Below the pieces are notes generated by a model, which searched no databases, was not told the origin of the DNA, and was given only the letters and a program-made list of their open reading frames with translations. Position numbers and translations under genes: made by a program. Shown one piece after another: positions 19,648-27,311 of a stretch of 64,000 nt of DNA; within the stretch, counting starts at the first letter, position 1, and each line of letters opens with the position of its first letter. The stretch comes from Rubripirellula lacrimiformis (GTDB lineage: Bacteria > Planctomycetota > Planctomycetia > Pirellulales > Pirellulaceae): assembly GCF_007741535.1 (NCBI RefSeq), contig NZ_CP036525.1:744001-808000 (forward strand), written 5' to 3'.

Positions 19648-19778
19648 TCAAACGATCGTCCATCCTCCATCCACGACCAGCGTGTGTCCGGTGATCATCG
19701 ATGCGGCAGAGGAGACCAGGGGAGAACTGCTGCGGATGTCCGTTCGGGTTCAGCAAGATCACGCCGCAATGGATGCTT
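19648..19778 (-). pseudogene. 3' relic of an SDR dehydrogenase gene
   Basis: Bases 19740-19648 on the minus strand translate to DIRSSSPLVSSAASMITGHT and then LVVDGGWTIV plus stop. The TGHTLVVDGGW end is the classic C-terminus of short-chain dehydrogenases. One frame over, bases about 19775-19720 read HPLRRDLAEPERTSAAVL, the segment that normally precedes it, so a frameshift separates the two. Nothing SDR-like is seen further upstream, so the rest of the gene is gone. Confidence 0.75.
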
Positions 19779-19980
19779 AGTCTTAACAGATTCTGCAAGC
19801 TCCGGCTTCTGTTTCATGGCCTGCCTCGCCAGCGGGCGAACGCGTCACAGTCGGATCCGCAGCATCGATACGTATGCCGTGCGGCGACCCTTCGCCCGCC
19901 ATGGTTTCAGCGAGATTCGCGTCGTCCGCAGTGCGCACGGGACTTGCGTCGTCTGCTGCGCGCGTCTTTGTCTTCGCCCC

Positions 19981-20044
19981 CATCGTGTTCGCTGGCGCTG
20001 CATCGCCAGCGGGCCGTCGTCCTTGACGTCGGCGTCGTCATCAG
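19981..20044 (-). pseudogene. Scrap of a tyrosine integrase gene
   Basis: About 62 bases align with the intact island integrase gene at 50187-50250 with roughly 84 percent identity, counted by eye. On the minus strand they read DGPLAMQRQRTRW, against YGPLALQRQRKRW in the integrase. The surrounding frames are broken. This copy lies outside the island's left end, so it could come from an earlier element at the same tRNA. Confidence 0.5.
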
Positions 20045-20176
20045 CTTGTCGAGCAGTGTGGCTGAATGCTTACAACAAGGAGACGTGGATGCCTCCGTTT
20101 CCTGTGCCAGACGATAAGAAAGATTGCGTTGGTGCTGGACGATCTGGCCTACGTCGGTCGAAGTTTCCCGCATCCC

Positions 20177-20255
20177 CTGAGCCGCAGGGCGATAGCCCCG
20201 GTTCGGGAGCCAGAACCGCCATGCCGAAAACCGGGGCTATCTCCCTGCGGCTCAG
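20177..20255. repeat. Long palindrome (27-bp arms, 25-base loop)
   Basis: The left arm at 20177-20203 starts CTGAGCCGCAGGGCGATAGC. The right arm at 20229-20255 is its reverse complement with one mismatch in 27. The spacer contains a CGGGAGCC...GCCATG sequence. Such structures in intergenic planctomycete DNA are REP-like or miniature elements; only one copy is seen here. Confidence 0.8.
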
Positions 20256-20628
20256 ACGCCGGTTGAACCGAACCGCCGCTTTGCAATCGCGCAGCGGGGC
20301 AGGGCAGGGCTGTTCCGCGGATACCTACTTGATGCTGCCTAAGTGATCGGGCGGTACCGCGGCACAAAAAACAATTTGCGAACGACATTCAAGAGAATCA
20401 TTGGCCGAGCTGGGTTGCCAGTCTTCCTCAGGTCGTTCAGAGAATTTCACGCAAGCCGCCGCACCCGATGGGAGCATTGCGGAGCGATTGCGGAAGCCCA
20501 CTACCTGCCCGCGGTCGCGGGCTGTCAGGGGGTGACTTCGACCGGGCGATAGCCCTACCGAGCTTCGGTGGAGGGCAGTCCGTAGGCCAATCCACGGGGG
20601 CCACAGGAATCAGCAGCCATCAACCCAC

Positions 20629-20652
20629 AAAAAAAGCCCGGTAAAACCGAGC
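20629..20652 (-). terminator. Rho-independent terminator, probably of the original tRNA-Arg
   Basis: On the minus strand, CTCGGT-TTT-ACCGGG forms a 6-bp stem (one G-U pair) followed by C and seven Ts. It lies about 38 bases past the tRNA 3'-end fragment at 20691. Before the island inserted, this would have terminated the tRNA-Arg transcript; it is now 30 kb away from the intact tRNA. Confidence 0.65.
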
Positions 20653-20686
20653 TCGTGATGTCCACTGACGGGCCAGGGGAGGCCGC

Positions 20687-20732
20687 AAAATACACCCGGC
20701 AGGATTCGAACCTGCAACCCTCGGTTCCGAAG
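20687..20732 (-). repeat. attL: 46-bp copy of the tRNA-Arg 3' region
   Basis: Identical to 50762-50807. It begins AAAATACACCCGGCAGGATT and ends in the anticodon-loop region (...TTCCGAAG). Beyond it the sequence departs from the tRNA (TTCAGAATT), so no functional tRNA can be made here. Confidence 0.92.
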
Positions 20733-21158
20733 TTCAGAATTGCCACCAGCCGTTTATCGCTAAAAACCCCGTTTCTTCGTGTTTTCAATGTACTGCGATC
20801 GTTGCACCTGTCTAGATCAGTTGCATTGAATCGCAGTATTGAGAGGTTGTTCGGTATTGTTAGGTAACACGCCGGCCAACCGTTAGCGGCAGGTCGTTAG
20901 CGCAGGAATTCGTGATGAGCTTCGTCGAGGCGAGGCAGCAGGAAAGTATGAATGGCCTTTGGGGAGCTAACTGGCTCGACGCTTCGGTTTCCTCGATGGG
21001 AGCAGAATCCGAAGCCGGCGCCGAAGATAAGAGGCGAATTCCAACTGCGTGAAAATGGATTTGCGCACCGTGCCTTTAGCAAGCCAGACGATCGCCCCTG
21101 AGTTTGAGTCCTGAAACCTATTCTTCGTTCTATGCAAAACTTTCGAGCGAATCCTCAG
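20733..21158. other. Island left end, no gene seen
   Basis: A stretch of 426 bases between attL and the RES gene end. No convincing coding frame, RNA gene or large repeat was found; arm-type integrase sites could lie here. Confidence 0.35.
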
Positions 21159-21557
21159 TTAATCGCCGCTGCTTTTCATTACATTGCTATCGGCTTTCCA
21201 TTCCACTTCGTGGCTAACCGATTCCACACGACAAAGTCGCGTTGACATAATCTCAACGTTGTTTTTTGCAAATATCACGCAGTTGTGGCCGTTCGGATTC
21301 ATGGCGCTTGAGTACAAAAGACCATCAATGCCAGCCGCATGGAGATGCGCACTAAGGACCTGCGTCGTCGCGTATGCAGCCGCATCCTCGGGATGCATCG
21401 GTTCGGAAAAGTTCAGGCAGATGACTCTGTTCCAGAATGTCGAAAAACTCTCGTTCTCTGCTTCATTCTTGAACACGTTCCCCAGATATCCAAGACGCAA
21501 ATCTGCGACTCGCAGCTCCTTGTTCGTCTTTATTTTCGCAGTCGTTAGGTATGCTCC
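21159..21557 (-). pseudogene. RES-domain protein, C-terminal fragment
   Basis: Bases 21557-21159 read AYLTTAKIKTNKELRVADLR...FWNRVICLNFSEPMHPEDAAAY...LHAAGIDGLLYSSAMNP...NCVIFAKNNVEIMS and stop. This is the second half of a RES domain. It continues exactly the fragment at 22851-23246 once the IS and one 4-bp duplication are removed. The in-situ frame starting MDQLLGSTPG includes IS sequence. RES proteins are toxins that degrade NAD+; the split should inactivate it. Confidence 0.85.
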
Positions 21558-21631
21558 TGGCGTGCTCCCCAAAAGCTGATCCATGAGTTATGAGAGTTTA
21601 CCGGCCGATGGTGGCCTTGGAGATTCTTGAA

Positions 21632-21916
21632 ATGACGAATGCACGAAAACGACGAAAGCCTGAACAGATCGTGAAGGCGTTGGCTGAGGGCGAGGCGATG
21701 TTGGCCGCTGGCAAGACTGCTGCGGAGGTCTACCAGAAGCTTGGGGTTGCCGAATCGACTTGGATGCGTTGGAAGAAGCAGTTTGGCGGCATGAAGTCCG
21801 ATGAAGCCAAACGACTCCGCGAGCTCGAGATTGAGAATCAACGACTCAAGGAACTGCTCGCCGAAGCAGAGCTCGACAAGAAGATGTTGAAGATGATCGC
21901 AGAGGGAAACTTCTGA
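21632..21916 (+). CDS. IS3-family OrfA (HTH protein)
   Basis: The 94-residue protein starts MTNARKRRKPEQIVKALAEG. It has the HTH_Tnp_1 pattern (AAEVYQKLGVAESTWMRWKKQFGG-like) and a leucine-zipper-like tail (RLRELEIENQRLKELLAEAE). A GGAG precedes the ATG at 21632. It ends with TGA at 21914-21916 inside the start of orfB, as expected for programmed -1 frameshifting in IS3 elements. Confidence 0.92.
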   Translation: MTNARKRRKPEQIVKALAEGEAMLAAGKTAAEVYQKLGVAESTWMRWKKQFGGMKSDEAKRLRELEIENQRLKELLAEAELDKKMLKMIAEGNF

Positions 21917-22818
21917 GCCCGGCGCGACGACGCGACGCAGTCTGTAAGTTACAGCACAGTTTCGCCGTCTCGGAGCGTCGGGCTTGCAGGACGCTCGGCC
22001 AGCCACGTAGTAGCCAACGCTACGCGGCAAAAACCAATGAAGAAGAACCGCGTCTGATCGCGCGGATTCTTGAGCTCGTGGGTGAATTCCCTCGCTACGG
22101 ATATCGACAGATTACACGCTTGCTCCGGCAGGAAGGTTGGCGTGTGAACTTCAAACGTGTTTATCGACTTTGGAAGCAAGAGGGACTCAAAGTACCCGTG
22201 AAAAAGGCAAAGAAGCGACGGATGGGAAATGCAGACGGGGGTATCAATCGCCGAGCAGCTGAGCGTCCTAATCATGTTTGGTCGATCGACTTCATCTTCG
22301 ACCGAACCGAGAACGGTCGATCACTGAAAATTCTTTCGTTGATCGACGAGTTCACTCGCGAGTGCATTGCCCTGGAGGTTGGTCGGAAGTTTACCGGCGA
22401 TGACTTGGTGCATTTACTGAGCGAGTTATTTGTGATCCGCGGCGTCCCGTCATTCATTCGTAGCGACAACGGGCCGGAGTTCATCAGCAAGTCGGTTCGC
22501 TCGTTTCTCGACTTCATCGAGGTAGGCACGTCTTACATCGAACCGGGAAGCCCCTGGCAGAACGGATACGTCGAAAGCTTCCACAGTCGGTTCCGCGACG
22601 AGTGTTTGGCCTGCGAGTTGTTCGGCAGCCTAGCTGAGGCTCAGGCCGTGATTGAATCCTGGCGTCAAACGTACAACCACCGTCGTCCACACAGTGGTCT
22701 TGGTGGTCTCACCCCGGCGGAGTTTGCCTCGCAGTGGGCTGCTTCCGCTACGGTCGCTGCGCTCCCTCCGCGGAAGCAGCCCACTGCGAATTCTGTTACC
22801 CAATCCCTACTCTCATAA
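21913..22818 (+). CDS. IS3-family OrfB (DDE integrase core)
   Basis: The frame opens at about 21913 (LLSPARRRDAVCKLQHSF), overlapping the orfA stop, and has no early ATG. The first ATG/GTG near 22078 lies well inside conserved sequence (GEFPRYGYRQITRLL), so expression by -1 frameshift as OrfAB is likely. The rve core holds WSIDFIFDRT (D), FIRSDNGPEFIS (D) and WQNGYVESFHSRFRDECL (E). The frame is complete, so the element may be mobile. Confidence 0.92.
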   Translation: MSPARRRDAVCKLQHSFAVSERRACRTLGQPRSSQRYAAKTNEEEPRLIARILELVGEFPRYGYRQITRLLRQEGWRVNFKRVYRLWKQEGLKVPVKKAKKRRMGNADGGINRRAAERPNHVWSIDFIFDRTENGRSLKILSLIDEFTRECIALEVGRKFTGDDLVHLLSELFVIRGVPSFIRSDNGPEFISKSVRSFLDFIEVGTSYIEPGSPWQNGYVESFHSRFRDECLACELFGSLAEAQAVIESWRQTYNHRRPHSGLGGLTPAEFASQWAASATVAALPPRKQPTANSVTQSLLS

Positions 22819-22850
22819 CACTGGACCAGGAATTGGGGGCATTCCACTCC

Positions 22851-23246
22851 GACCCAAGGCCGAATTTCCGCGATCGCGGTTTTTTCGTCGGAAGCAACGT
22901 ATAGCACTGGCAGTCCTGCCGGGCTGATTCTGCCCGGCTTAGCTAGTTGTTCCGGTGGAGCGAGCATTTGATCCGCTGGAAACTTCGTGGGCTTGTATTC
23001 GTAGCCGAGGTACGGCACGTGGGTTGCCGTAGATTGTGCGGGGTGCACTCGAGCTCGAAAGAATTCTGTTCCAGAGTCGATTGCGTCACTGCAATGTTCG
23101 TTCGCAATTTTGACGATTGATTGAACATACTCCCGATCACGCTCATCGAGTACGAAACGATTCTGGAATTGGACATGCTTCTCAAACGAAACGTGGCGAA
23201 TCAGCCAATTCAATTGGAGAGGTGCGAGTTTCAGTTTTTCTGACAT
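22851..23246 (-). pseudogene. RES-domain toxin-like protein, N-terminal fragment
   Basis: The ATG at 23246 gives MSEKLKLAPLQLNWLIRHVS, then GTEFFRARVHP (the conserved R of the RES fold), YLGYEYKPTKFPADQMLAPP and GRISPAGLPVLYVASDEKTA, the R-E-S family signature region. It ends in AEIRPWVG at the IS junction. With 21159-21557 it formed a 264-residue protein. RES proteins usually pair with an Xre/MbcA-type antitoxin, but no antitoxin frame is seen next to this gene. Loss of the toxin could be tolerated or selected. Confidence 0.85.
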
Positions 23247-23514
23247 GCTACTACTCGTGCGGCTAGATTCAAGTTGCGGGCTGTGTGGACGTGCTACACA
23301 AAGACCTTGACATCAAAAAGTGACTGGAAGTTCCGAATGATCGGCGTCAGCACACGAACGAAACTACCTGAACTCGCATCGCTCTGCGATAGCTCCTAAC
23401 CGCCCCACAGAGCTCCCCGATGGACCAAAAAATTGCGATATGCGGCATGGTGGATCGAAGCCCACCCCTCTAGAATGCCGCCCCCTTTAGCTTTCAATCT
23501 TGGAGCCGCCCAAA
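23247..23514. promoter_or_regulatory. Divergent intergenic region before the ParA operon
   Basis: The 268 bases separate the minus-strand RES gene from the plus-strand parA gene, so promoters for both should lie here. A TTGACA occurs at about 23308-23313 on the plus strand, but a matching -10 is not convincing. Confidence 0.3.
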
Positions 23515-24453
23515 ATGGATGTCGTTTCGGTAATAAACTACAAAGGTGGCGTTGGTAAAACCACCACCACAGCGAATCTCGCTGCGGAATTGGCTGTGCG
23601 TGGACATGACGTGCTGGTTCTCGACCTAGATGCTCAAGCCAGCTTGACATTTTCTTTTGTTAGCCCAGACATCTGGCAAGAGAAATTGTCGAAAGACAAG
23701 ACGATCAAAGCTTGGTTCGATTCGGCCTCGAGCAGTAGCCCGATTCCTCTAAAATCACTGATTTTTGAACCACCAAAGGTGAAAGCCAGACTTGAAAAGG
23801 TGAACAAAGATGCGGGAAAGCTTCATTTGGTCCCATCTCATCTGGGTTTGATCAACGTGGACCTGGAGTTAGCGACAGAGCTTGGTGGCGCCACTATGTC
23901 TCAAGCAAAAGCGAAGTTTCTAAAACTGCATCGCCGATTGTCTGATGAACTCGCGAACCTTGATCCAGACGAATATGACATCGTGCTAATTGACTGTCCG
24001 CCAAATTTCAATATCACCACGAAGACAGCCATCGTTGCAAGCAATCGAATTCTGATTCCCGCAAAGCCGGACTACCTCTCAACGCTAGGCATTAGCTACC
24101 TGATCCGCAACCTGAACGCGTTAGTGAGAGACTACAACGAATATGCGACGCATGATCCAGATGATGGAGAAGAGATCATTGAGCCAGAAATTCTGGGTGT
24201 TGTTTTTACCATGATCCAAATTACTTCGGGGCGCCCGATCTCAGCACAGCGACCGTTCATTGCAAGAACAGAGAGTCTCGGTATCAAAGTATTCCGATCA
24301 CTAATTCGCGAGAACAAGACGATATTTGCCGACGCAGCAGAGCAAGGAGTGCCTGTCGTCTTAAACCAATATAGCGGGACGACACATCCGGATGTTGTAG
24401 CCGAGATTGAAAACTTCGTAACGGAATTTGAGGGGCTTGTTGGCCTTGAGTAG
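23515..24453 (+). CDS. ParA/Soj-family ATPase
   Basis: The 312-residue protein has the deviant Walker A INYKGGVGKTTTTANLAAEL at the N-terminus, LDLDAQASLTFSF (Walker A') and IVLIDCPPNFNI (Walker B). It is a ParA-type dimerising ATPase that binds DNA non-specifically and positions cargo. The ATG at 23515 follows GGAG; a TTG at 23500 is possible. No ParB is encoded nearby; the following gene begins 10 bases after the stop and takes the place of a partner. On an island with its own primase it may stabilise an excised form or act in another positioning process. Confidence 0.88.
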   Translation: MDVVSVINYKGGVGKTTTTANLAAELAVRGHDVLVLDLDAQASLTFSFVSPDIWQEKLSKDKTIKAWFDSASSSSPIPLKSLIFEPPKVKARLEKVNKDAGKLHLVPSHLGLINVDLELATELGGATMSQAKAKFLKLHRRLSDELANLDPDEYDIVLIDCPPNFNITTKTAIVASNRILIPAKPDYLSTLGISYLIRNLNALVRDYNEYATHDPDDGEEIIEPEILGVVFTMIQITSGRPISAQRPFIARTESLGIKVFRSLIRENKTIFADAAEQGVPVVLNQYSGTTHPDVVAEIENFVTEFEGLVGLE

Positions 24454-24463
24454 GAATAAAAAA

Positions 24464-24892
24464 ATGGCACGTTCGGATAAAGATCTATTTGTTTCGATTC
24501 TCCGAGATCTAGCTCGTCAAGTGGCCGCCCTCGATGATGCAGATTTCGAAGATATTGCAAGTGGTGCAGCAAAACTTCAGCTGGGCTTGCAGGGTCGTCG
24601 TGGTCAGGCTACCGCCAAGCCTGCAGCGAAGTCGACAGAAGAGGACTTTCGCGAGCTCATCAAACAGCTCCAAACTGTCGCCACTCGGGAAGAAGGCGAG
24701 AAACTGCTAAACGAAGAAGCGGCGTTGAAAGACGAGCTGACACGACTAGCAAAATGCATTGATGTTCCCGTTCGCAAGGGTGACCAACTCGATCTAATTC
24801 GTTCACGAATAATCGAAGCGACCATCGGTTACCGCCTGAGCTCAGCAGCCATTCAAGGCTCGCATGAACCTGACGAGTCGTCTACCGAGTAA
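24464..24892 (+). CDS. Small partner of ParA, function unknown
   Basis: The 142-residue protein starts at ATG 24464, after GGA in the spacer. It begins MARSDKDLFVSILRDLARQV, has a basic linker (GRRGQATAKPAAKS), a coiled-coil-like stretch (EEDFRELIKQLQTVATREEG) and a C-terminal helical segment (RKGDQLDLIRSRIIEATIGY), which resembles a SAP-like or DNA-binding helix pair. I do not recognise the family. Its place directly behind parA suggests an adaptor or centromere-binding role in place of ParB. Confidence 0.7.
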   Translation: MARSDKDLFVSILRDLARQVAALDDADFEDIASGAAKLQLGLQGRRGQATAKPAAKSTEEDFRELIKQLQTVATREEGEKLLNEEAALKDELTRLAKCIDVPVRKGDQLDLIRSRIIEATIGYRLSSAAIQGSHEPDESSTE

Positions 24893-25270
24893 GGGAAATG
24901 CAGGTTCAGCTTTGGGAGTGTCACGCACCGGACGCGCCAAGCTGGCTTCCGACAAACTTCTATTTTGCGTTTTAGAGCAACATCTTCATCGCTTAACTTA
25001 TCACAGCCTGTACCGAAGGCGGTCGCTTGCCAGCAGCTTCTTCTGAACGGACATGCTTATTCGAATTGGGCCATTCACTACAGCAAGAAGCGAACGCCTT
25101 CGGTCTAGCGTTTCCCGAAATCCAAGTTTTGGCAGCGGATTCGCCTCGGCACTCTAGAGCAGTGGACGGGAATCTTGCTGAGGTGTACGGATTGTGACCC
25201 GGTGGCGAGCTGAACGCGGCCACTATTCGTGGCTAGCGAATTGCGATTCCTAAAGGTGGGCACATTTCTC
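24893..25270. other. Intergenic region between convergent ParA and BREX operons
   Basis: No gene is seen in 378 bases. It holds a pair of inverted 17-bp arms (25012-25104) that may help end transcription from both sides. Confidence 0.4.
25012..25104. repeat. Inverted repeat between convergent operons
   Basis: ACCGAAGGCGGTCGCTT at 25012-25028 pairs with 25088-25104 with one mismatch, with a 59-base loop. No T-run follows, so it is not a standard terminator. Confidence 0.6.
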
Positions 25271-27301
25271 CTAGTTTGCCAAGGCTCGACGTAACGCTCT
25301 ATCCGGATCGCCGTAGAAGACCAATTCGAGGTTCTCGACAACTTCCTCTGGTAAAGCAGCAAACTGGTTTTTGTTCGCGATGGGGACCAATGCTCTAGTC
25401 GCTCCGTTGTCTACCGCGACTTGAAGTGGTTCGAGGATGGAACTGAGCCCTTTGATGTTCCCTTGGATTGTGAGATCTCCAAGGATCACCATGCTGGTAT
25501 CGACGGGACGATCATGGATGGCCGACATCATGGCGATAAAGAACGGAATACCACAGCCGGCTTCAACTCTTCCGCCCGTAAGCTCGACAGCTTCAATCAT
25601 CAGGTCTTTCTGGGCGATCGATGTCGTTAGGCCCATTTTGTCTTGATTGACCTGCAGGTAGGAAAACGCGCGTTGAAGTGACTCCTTCAACGTCTTCTCC
25701 ATGCTGGCCGGTGATTTCAGTTTCCCAGTGCCCGGCAAGCAATTGACTTCGATCCGGTACAGACCAACATTGGCTTCCAAGTCGATCACACCGGCATAGA
25801 CAGAACCTGCCGGCAATGGATCTTGGCTGATTGAACCAGTTCCACTTTGTTCGGGAACAGCGACCACAACTTCGTGATTGGTTTCATTGTCGATGTACGA
25901 AAAGCTGGTCTTGTGAAATTCCGTGAAGTGTCGCTTCTTCAGCTGTTCTTTCACGCGACGGCGACCTTCTAGCGCCAACTCAACGTACTCTCGCACCTCT
26001 TCCTTCTCGTACTTTCCGTCTGGATGTAACAGCTTCACGAAGCCGCTCACCGTTCGTCGGACAGCTCTGGCATCTCGGCCCTCGACGTGATTGCCCAGCC
26101 GGTAGAACTTCTCTGTTGTGTCTGTCTGGTTGCTCTTTGCCAGATGGCGAAAAGCTTCAGCCAGATAGTCTGTCACGAATCCGTAATGCTTAGTCAGGAT
26201 GTCCGTTGAATTCTTCGGCACTTCCCAGCCGGGCAGGTAAAAGTGCAATCGGTCGATCAATGCCAAGTCGAATTCTTTGGGCAATGGCTGGAACAGGTCG
26301 GTAGCGGAATTTGCGACCAAAGATTCCACCGGCTGATTAAGGTTGCCGACGAAAACCAGCGATGCCTCGGCGGTAATCTGAGCCACGCCCCGACTGAATC
26401 GTCCATTTGCCGCATAATCCTTCATGATCTGCATCACATCAGGATCACTGACCTTCATGCCGCCCACTTCGTCAAACGCAACAACATCCCAGTAGCCAAC
26501 TAACCCGACTTTCCGCCGAGCATTGTTGTAGAACAGGTTTGCACTGCTGGCTTTGCCACCTGAAATAAGAATGCAGTACGGGGAGAACTCGCTGTATGCG
26601 TATGACTTGCCTGTGCCGCGCGGCCCGAGTTCAATAAAGTTGTAGTTGTGTTCGACGAATGGGATCAGACGCGACAACAACAGGAGCTTTAGCCGACGAT
26701 CAAACGTCTGCGGTTCCAAGCCGACGCTACGAATCAGGATGTCAATCCATTCATCGGTGCTGAACTCTGAACGAAGCTGGGCATATTCCTCGAAGTCGAA
26801 TCGAGCAAGCTGGACGGGTTTGATTGCCGCGATGTGAAAAGGACTGCCTTTTGGTCCGTCGTCATTTGCGTGGTATTCGACATCTGTGATTGCCCAGATG
26901 CCACCTTCAAGCAAGCGCTCATAGCGGCGGTAGTATTCCTGTGCGACGTGGATACGGTTGAATCCAAAGTTGTCCATCGAAGCCCAATACTTCGATTCGC
27001 TTGCCAAGAATCGAACGTCGATGCGATCGATAAAGCGATACTTCCCTTTCTGCTCGACAAGCGACTGCGCCTTGTTGGCTTCGTCGTGGCGGAAGTAGTT
27101 CCGAGTCAGCGTATCCTTGACGGCCTCGATTCCAAGTTTGATTTCCTGCTCGTCATCGGACGCGCAATATTTTCCGAGCAGGTACTCAAGCACGTACGAA
27201 GGAACGTTCTCTCCACCTTTGAGTTGATGTAGCAGATCCTTACGCACGACTTTGCCGGCGAATATGCGAGTAACTTTTTGATCAAGTGCGTCCATCGACA
27301 C
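25271..27301 (-). CDS. brxL: BREX protein BrxL (Lon-like)
   Basis: The 676-residue protein begins with FAGKVVRKDLLHQLKGGENV then PSYVLEYLLGKYC, the standard BrxL opening. It has a AAA+ core with Walker A ELGPRGTGKSY and VVAFDEVGGMKV (Walker B). The C-terminal Lon-like domain contains GCGIPFFIAMMSA and MVILGDLTIQGNI. BrxL forms DNA-bound rings needed for phage exclusion in type 1 BREX. Where I recall a Ser-Gly in other BrxL proteins, this one has Cys-Gly. The GTG at 27301 has GGGAA upstream; an ATG at 27295 is equally plausible. It is the last gene of the operon, 10 bases after pglZ. Confidence 0.92.
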   Translation of the reverse strand: MSMDALDQKVTRIFAGKVVRKDLLHQLKGGENVPSYVLEYLLGKYCASDDEQEIKLGIEAVKDTLTRNYFRHDEANKAQSLVEQKGKYRFIDRIDVRFLASESKYWASMDNFGFNRIHVAQEYYRRYERLLEGGIWAITDVEYHANDDGPKGSPFHIAAIKPVQLARFDFEEYAQLRSEFSTDEWIDILIRSVGLEPQTFDRRLKLLLLSRLIPFVEHNYNFIELGPRGTGKSYAYSEFSPYCILISGGKASSANLFYNNARRKVGLVGYWDVVAFDEVGGMKVSDPDVMQIMKDYAANGRFSRGVAQITAEASLVFVGNLNQPVESLVANSATDLFQPLPKEFDLALIDRLHFYLPGWEVPKNSTDILTKHYGFVTDYLAEAFRHLAKSNQTDTTEKFYRLGNHVEGRDARAVRRTVSGFVKLLHPDGKYEKEEVREYVELALEGRRRVKEQLKKRHFTEFHKTSFSYIDNETNHEVVVAVPEQSGTGSISQDPLPAGSVYAGVIDLEANVGLYRIEVNCLPGTGKLKSPASMEKTLKESLQRAFSYLQVNQDKMGLTTSIAQKDLMIEAVELTGGRVEAGCGIPFFIAMMSAIHDRPVDTSMVILGDLTIQGNIKGLSSILEPLQVAVDNGATRALVPIANKNQFAALPEEVVENLELVFYGDPDRALRRALAN

Positions 27302-27311
27302 GGTATTTTCC

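Larger units (their letters stand above)
19779..20628. other. Gene-poor flank with relics and a palindrome
   Basis: About 850 bases hold no intact gene. Noted inside are an integrase-like scrap (19981-20044) and a 79-base palindrome (20177-20255). The rest is GC-rich, with nothing else recognised. It looks like a decayed insertion area beside the tRNA-Arg target. Confidence 0.5.
21558..22846 (+). mobile_element. IS3-family element (IS407-type), 1289 bp
   Basis: The ends are imperfect inverted repeats: TGGCGTGCTCCCCAA at 21558 against TGGAATGCCCCCAA read inward from 22846. They are flanked by a 4-bp duplication, CTCC, at 21554-21557 and 22847-22850. A 4-bp duplication is usual for the IS407 subgroup. 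Two overlapping frames (orfA, orfB) encode an IS3-type transposase. Deleting the element and one CTCC restores the RES frame (RPWVG-AYLTTAK), which confirms the boundaries. Confidence 0.93.

Noticed and set aside
20687-20732. A second tRNA gene
   Set aside because: Only the 3' half of tRNA-Arg is present; the 5' half and D-arm are missing, so it is attL.
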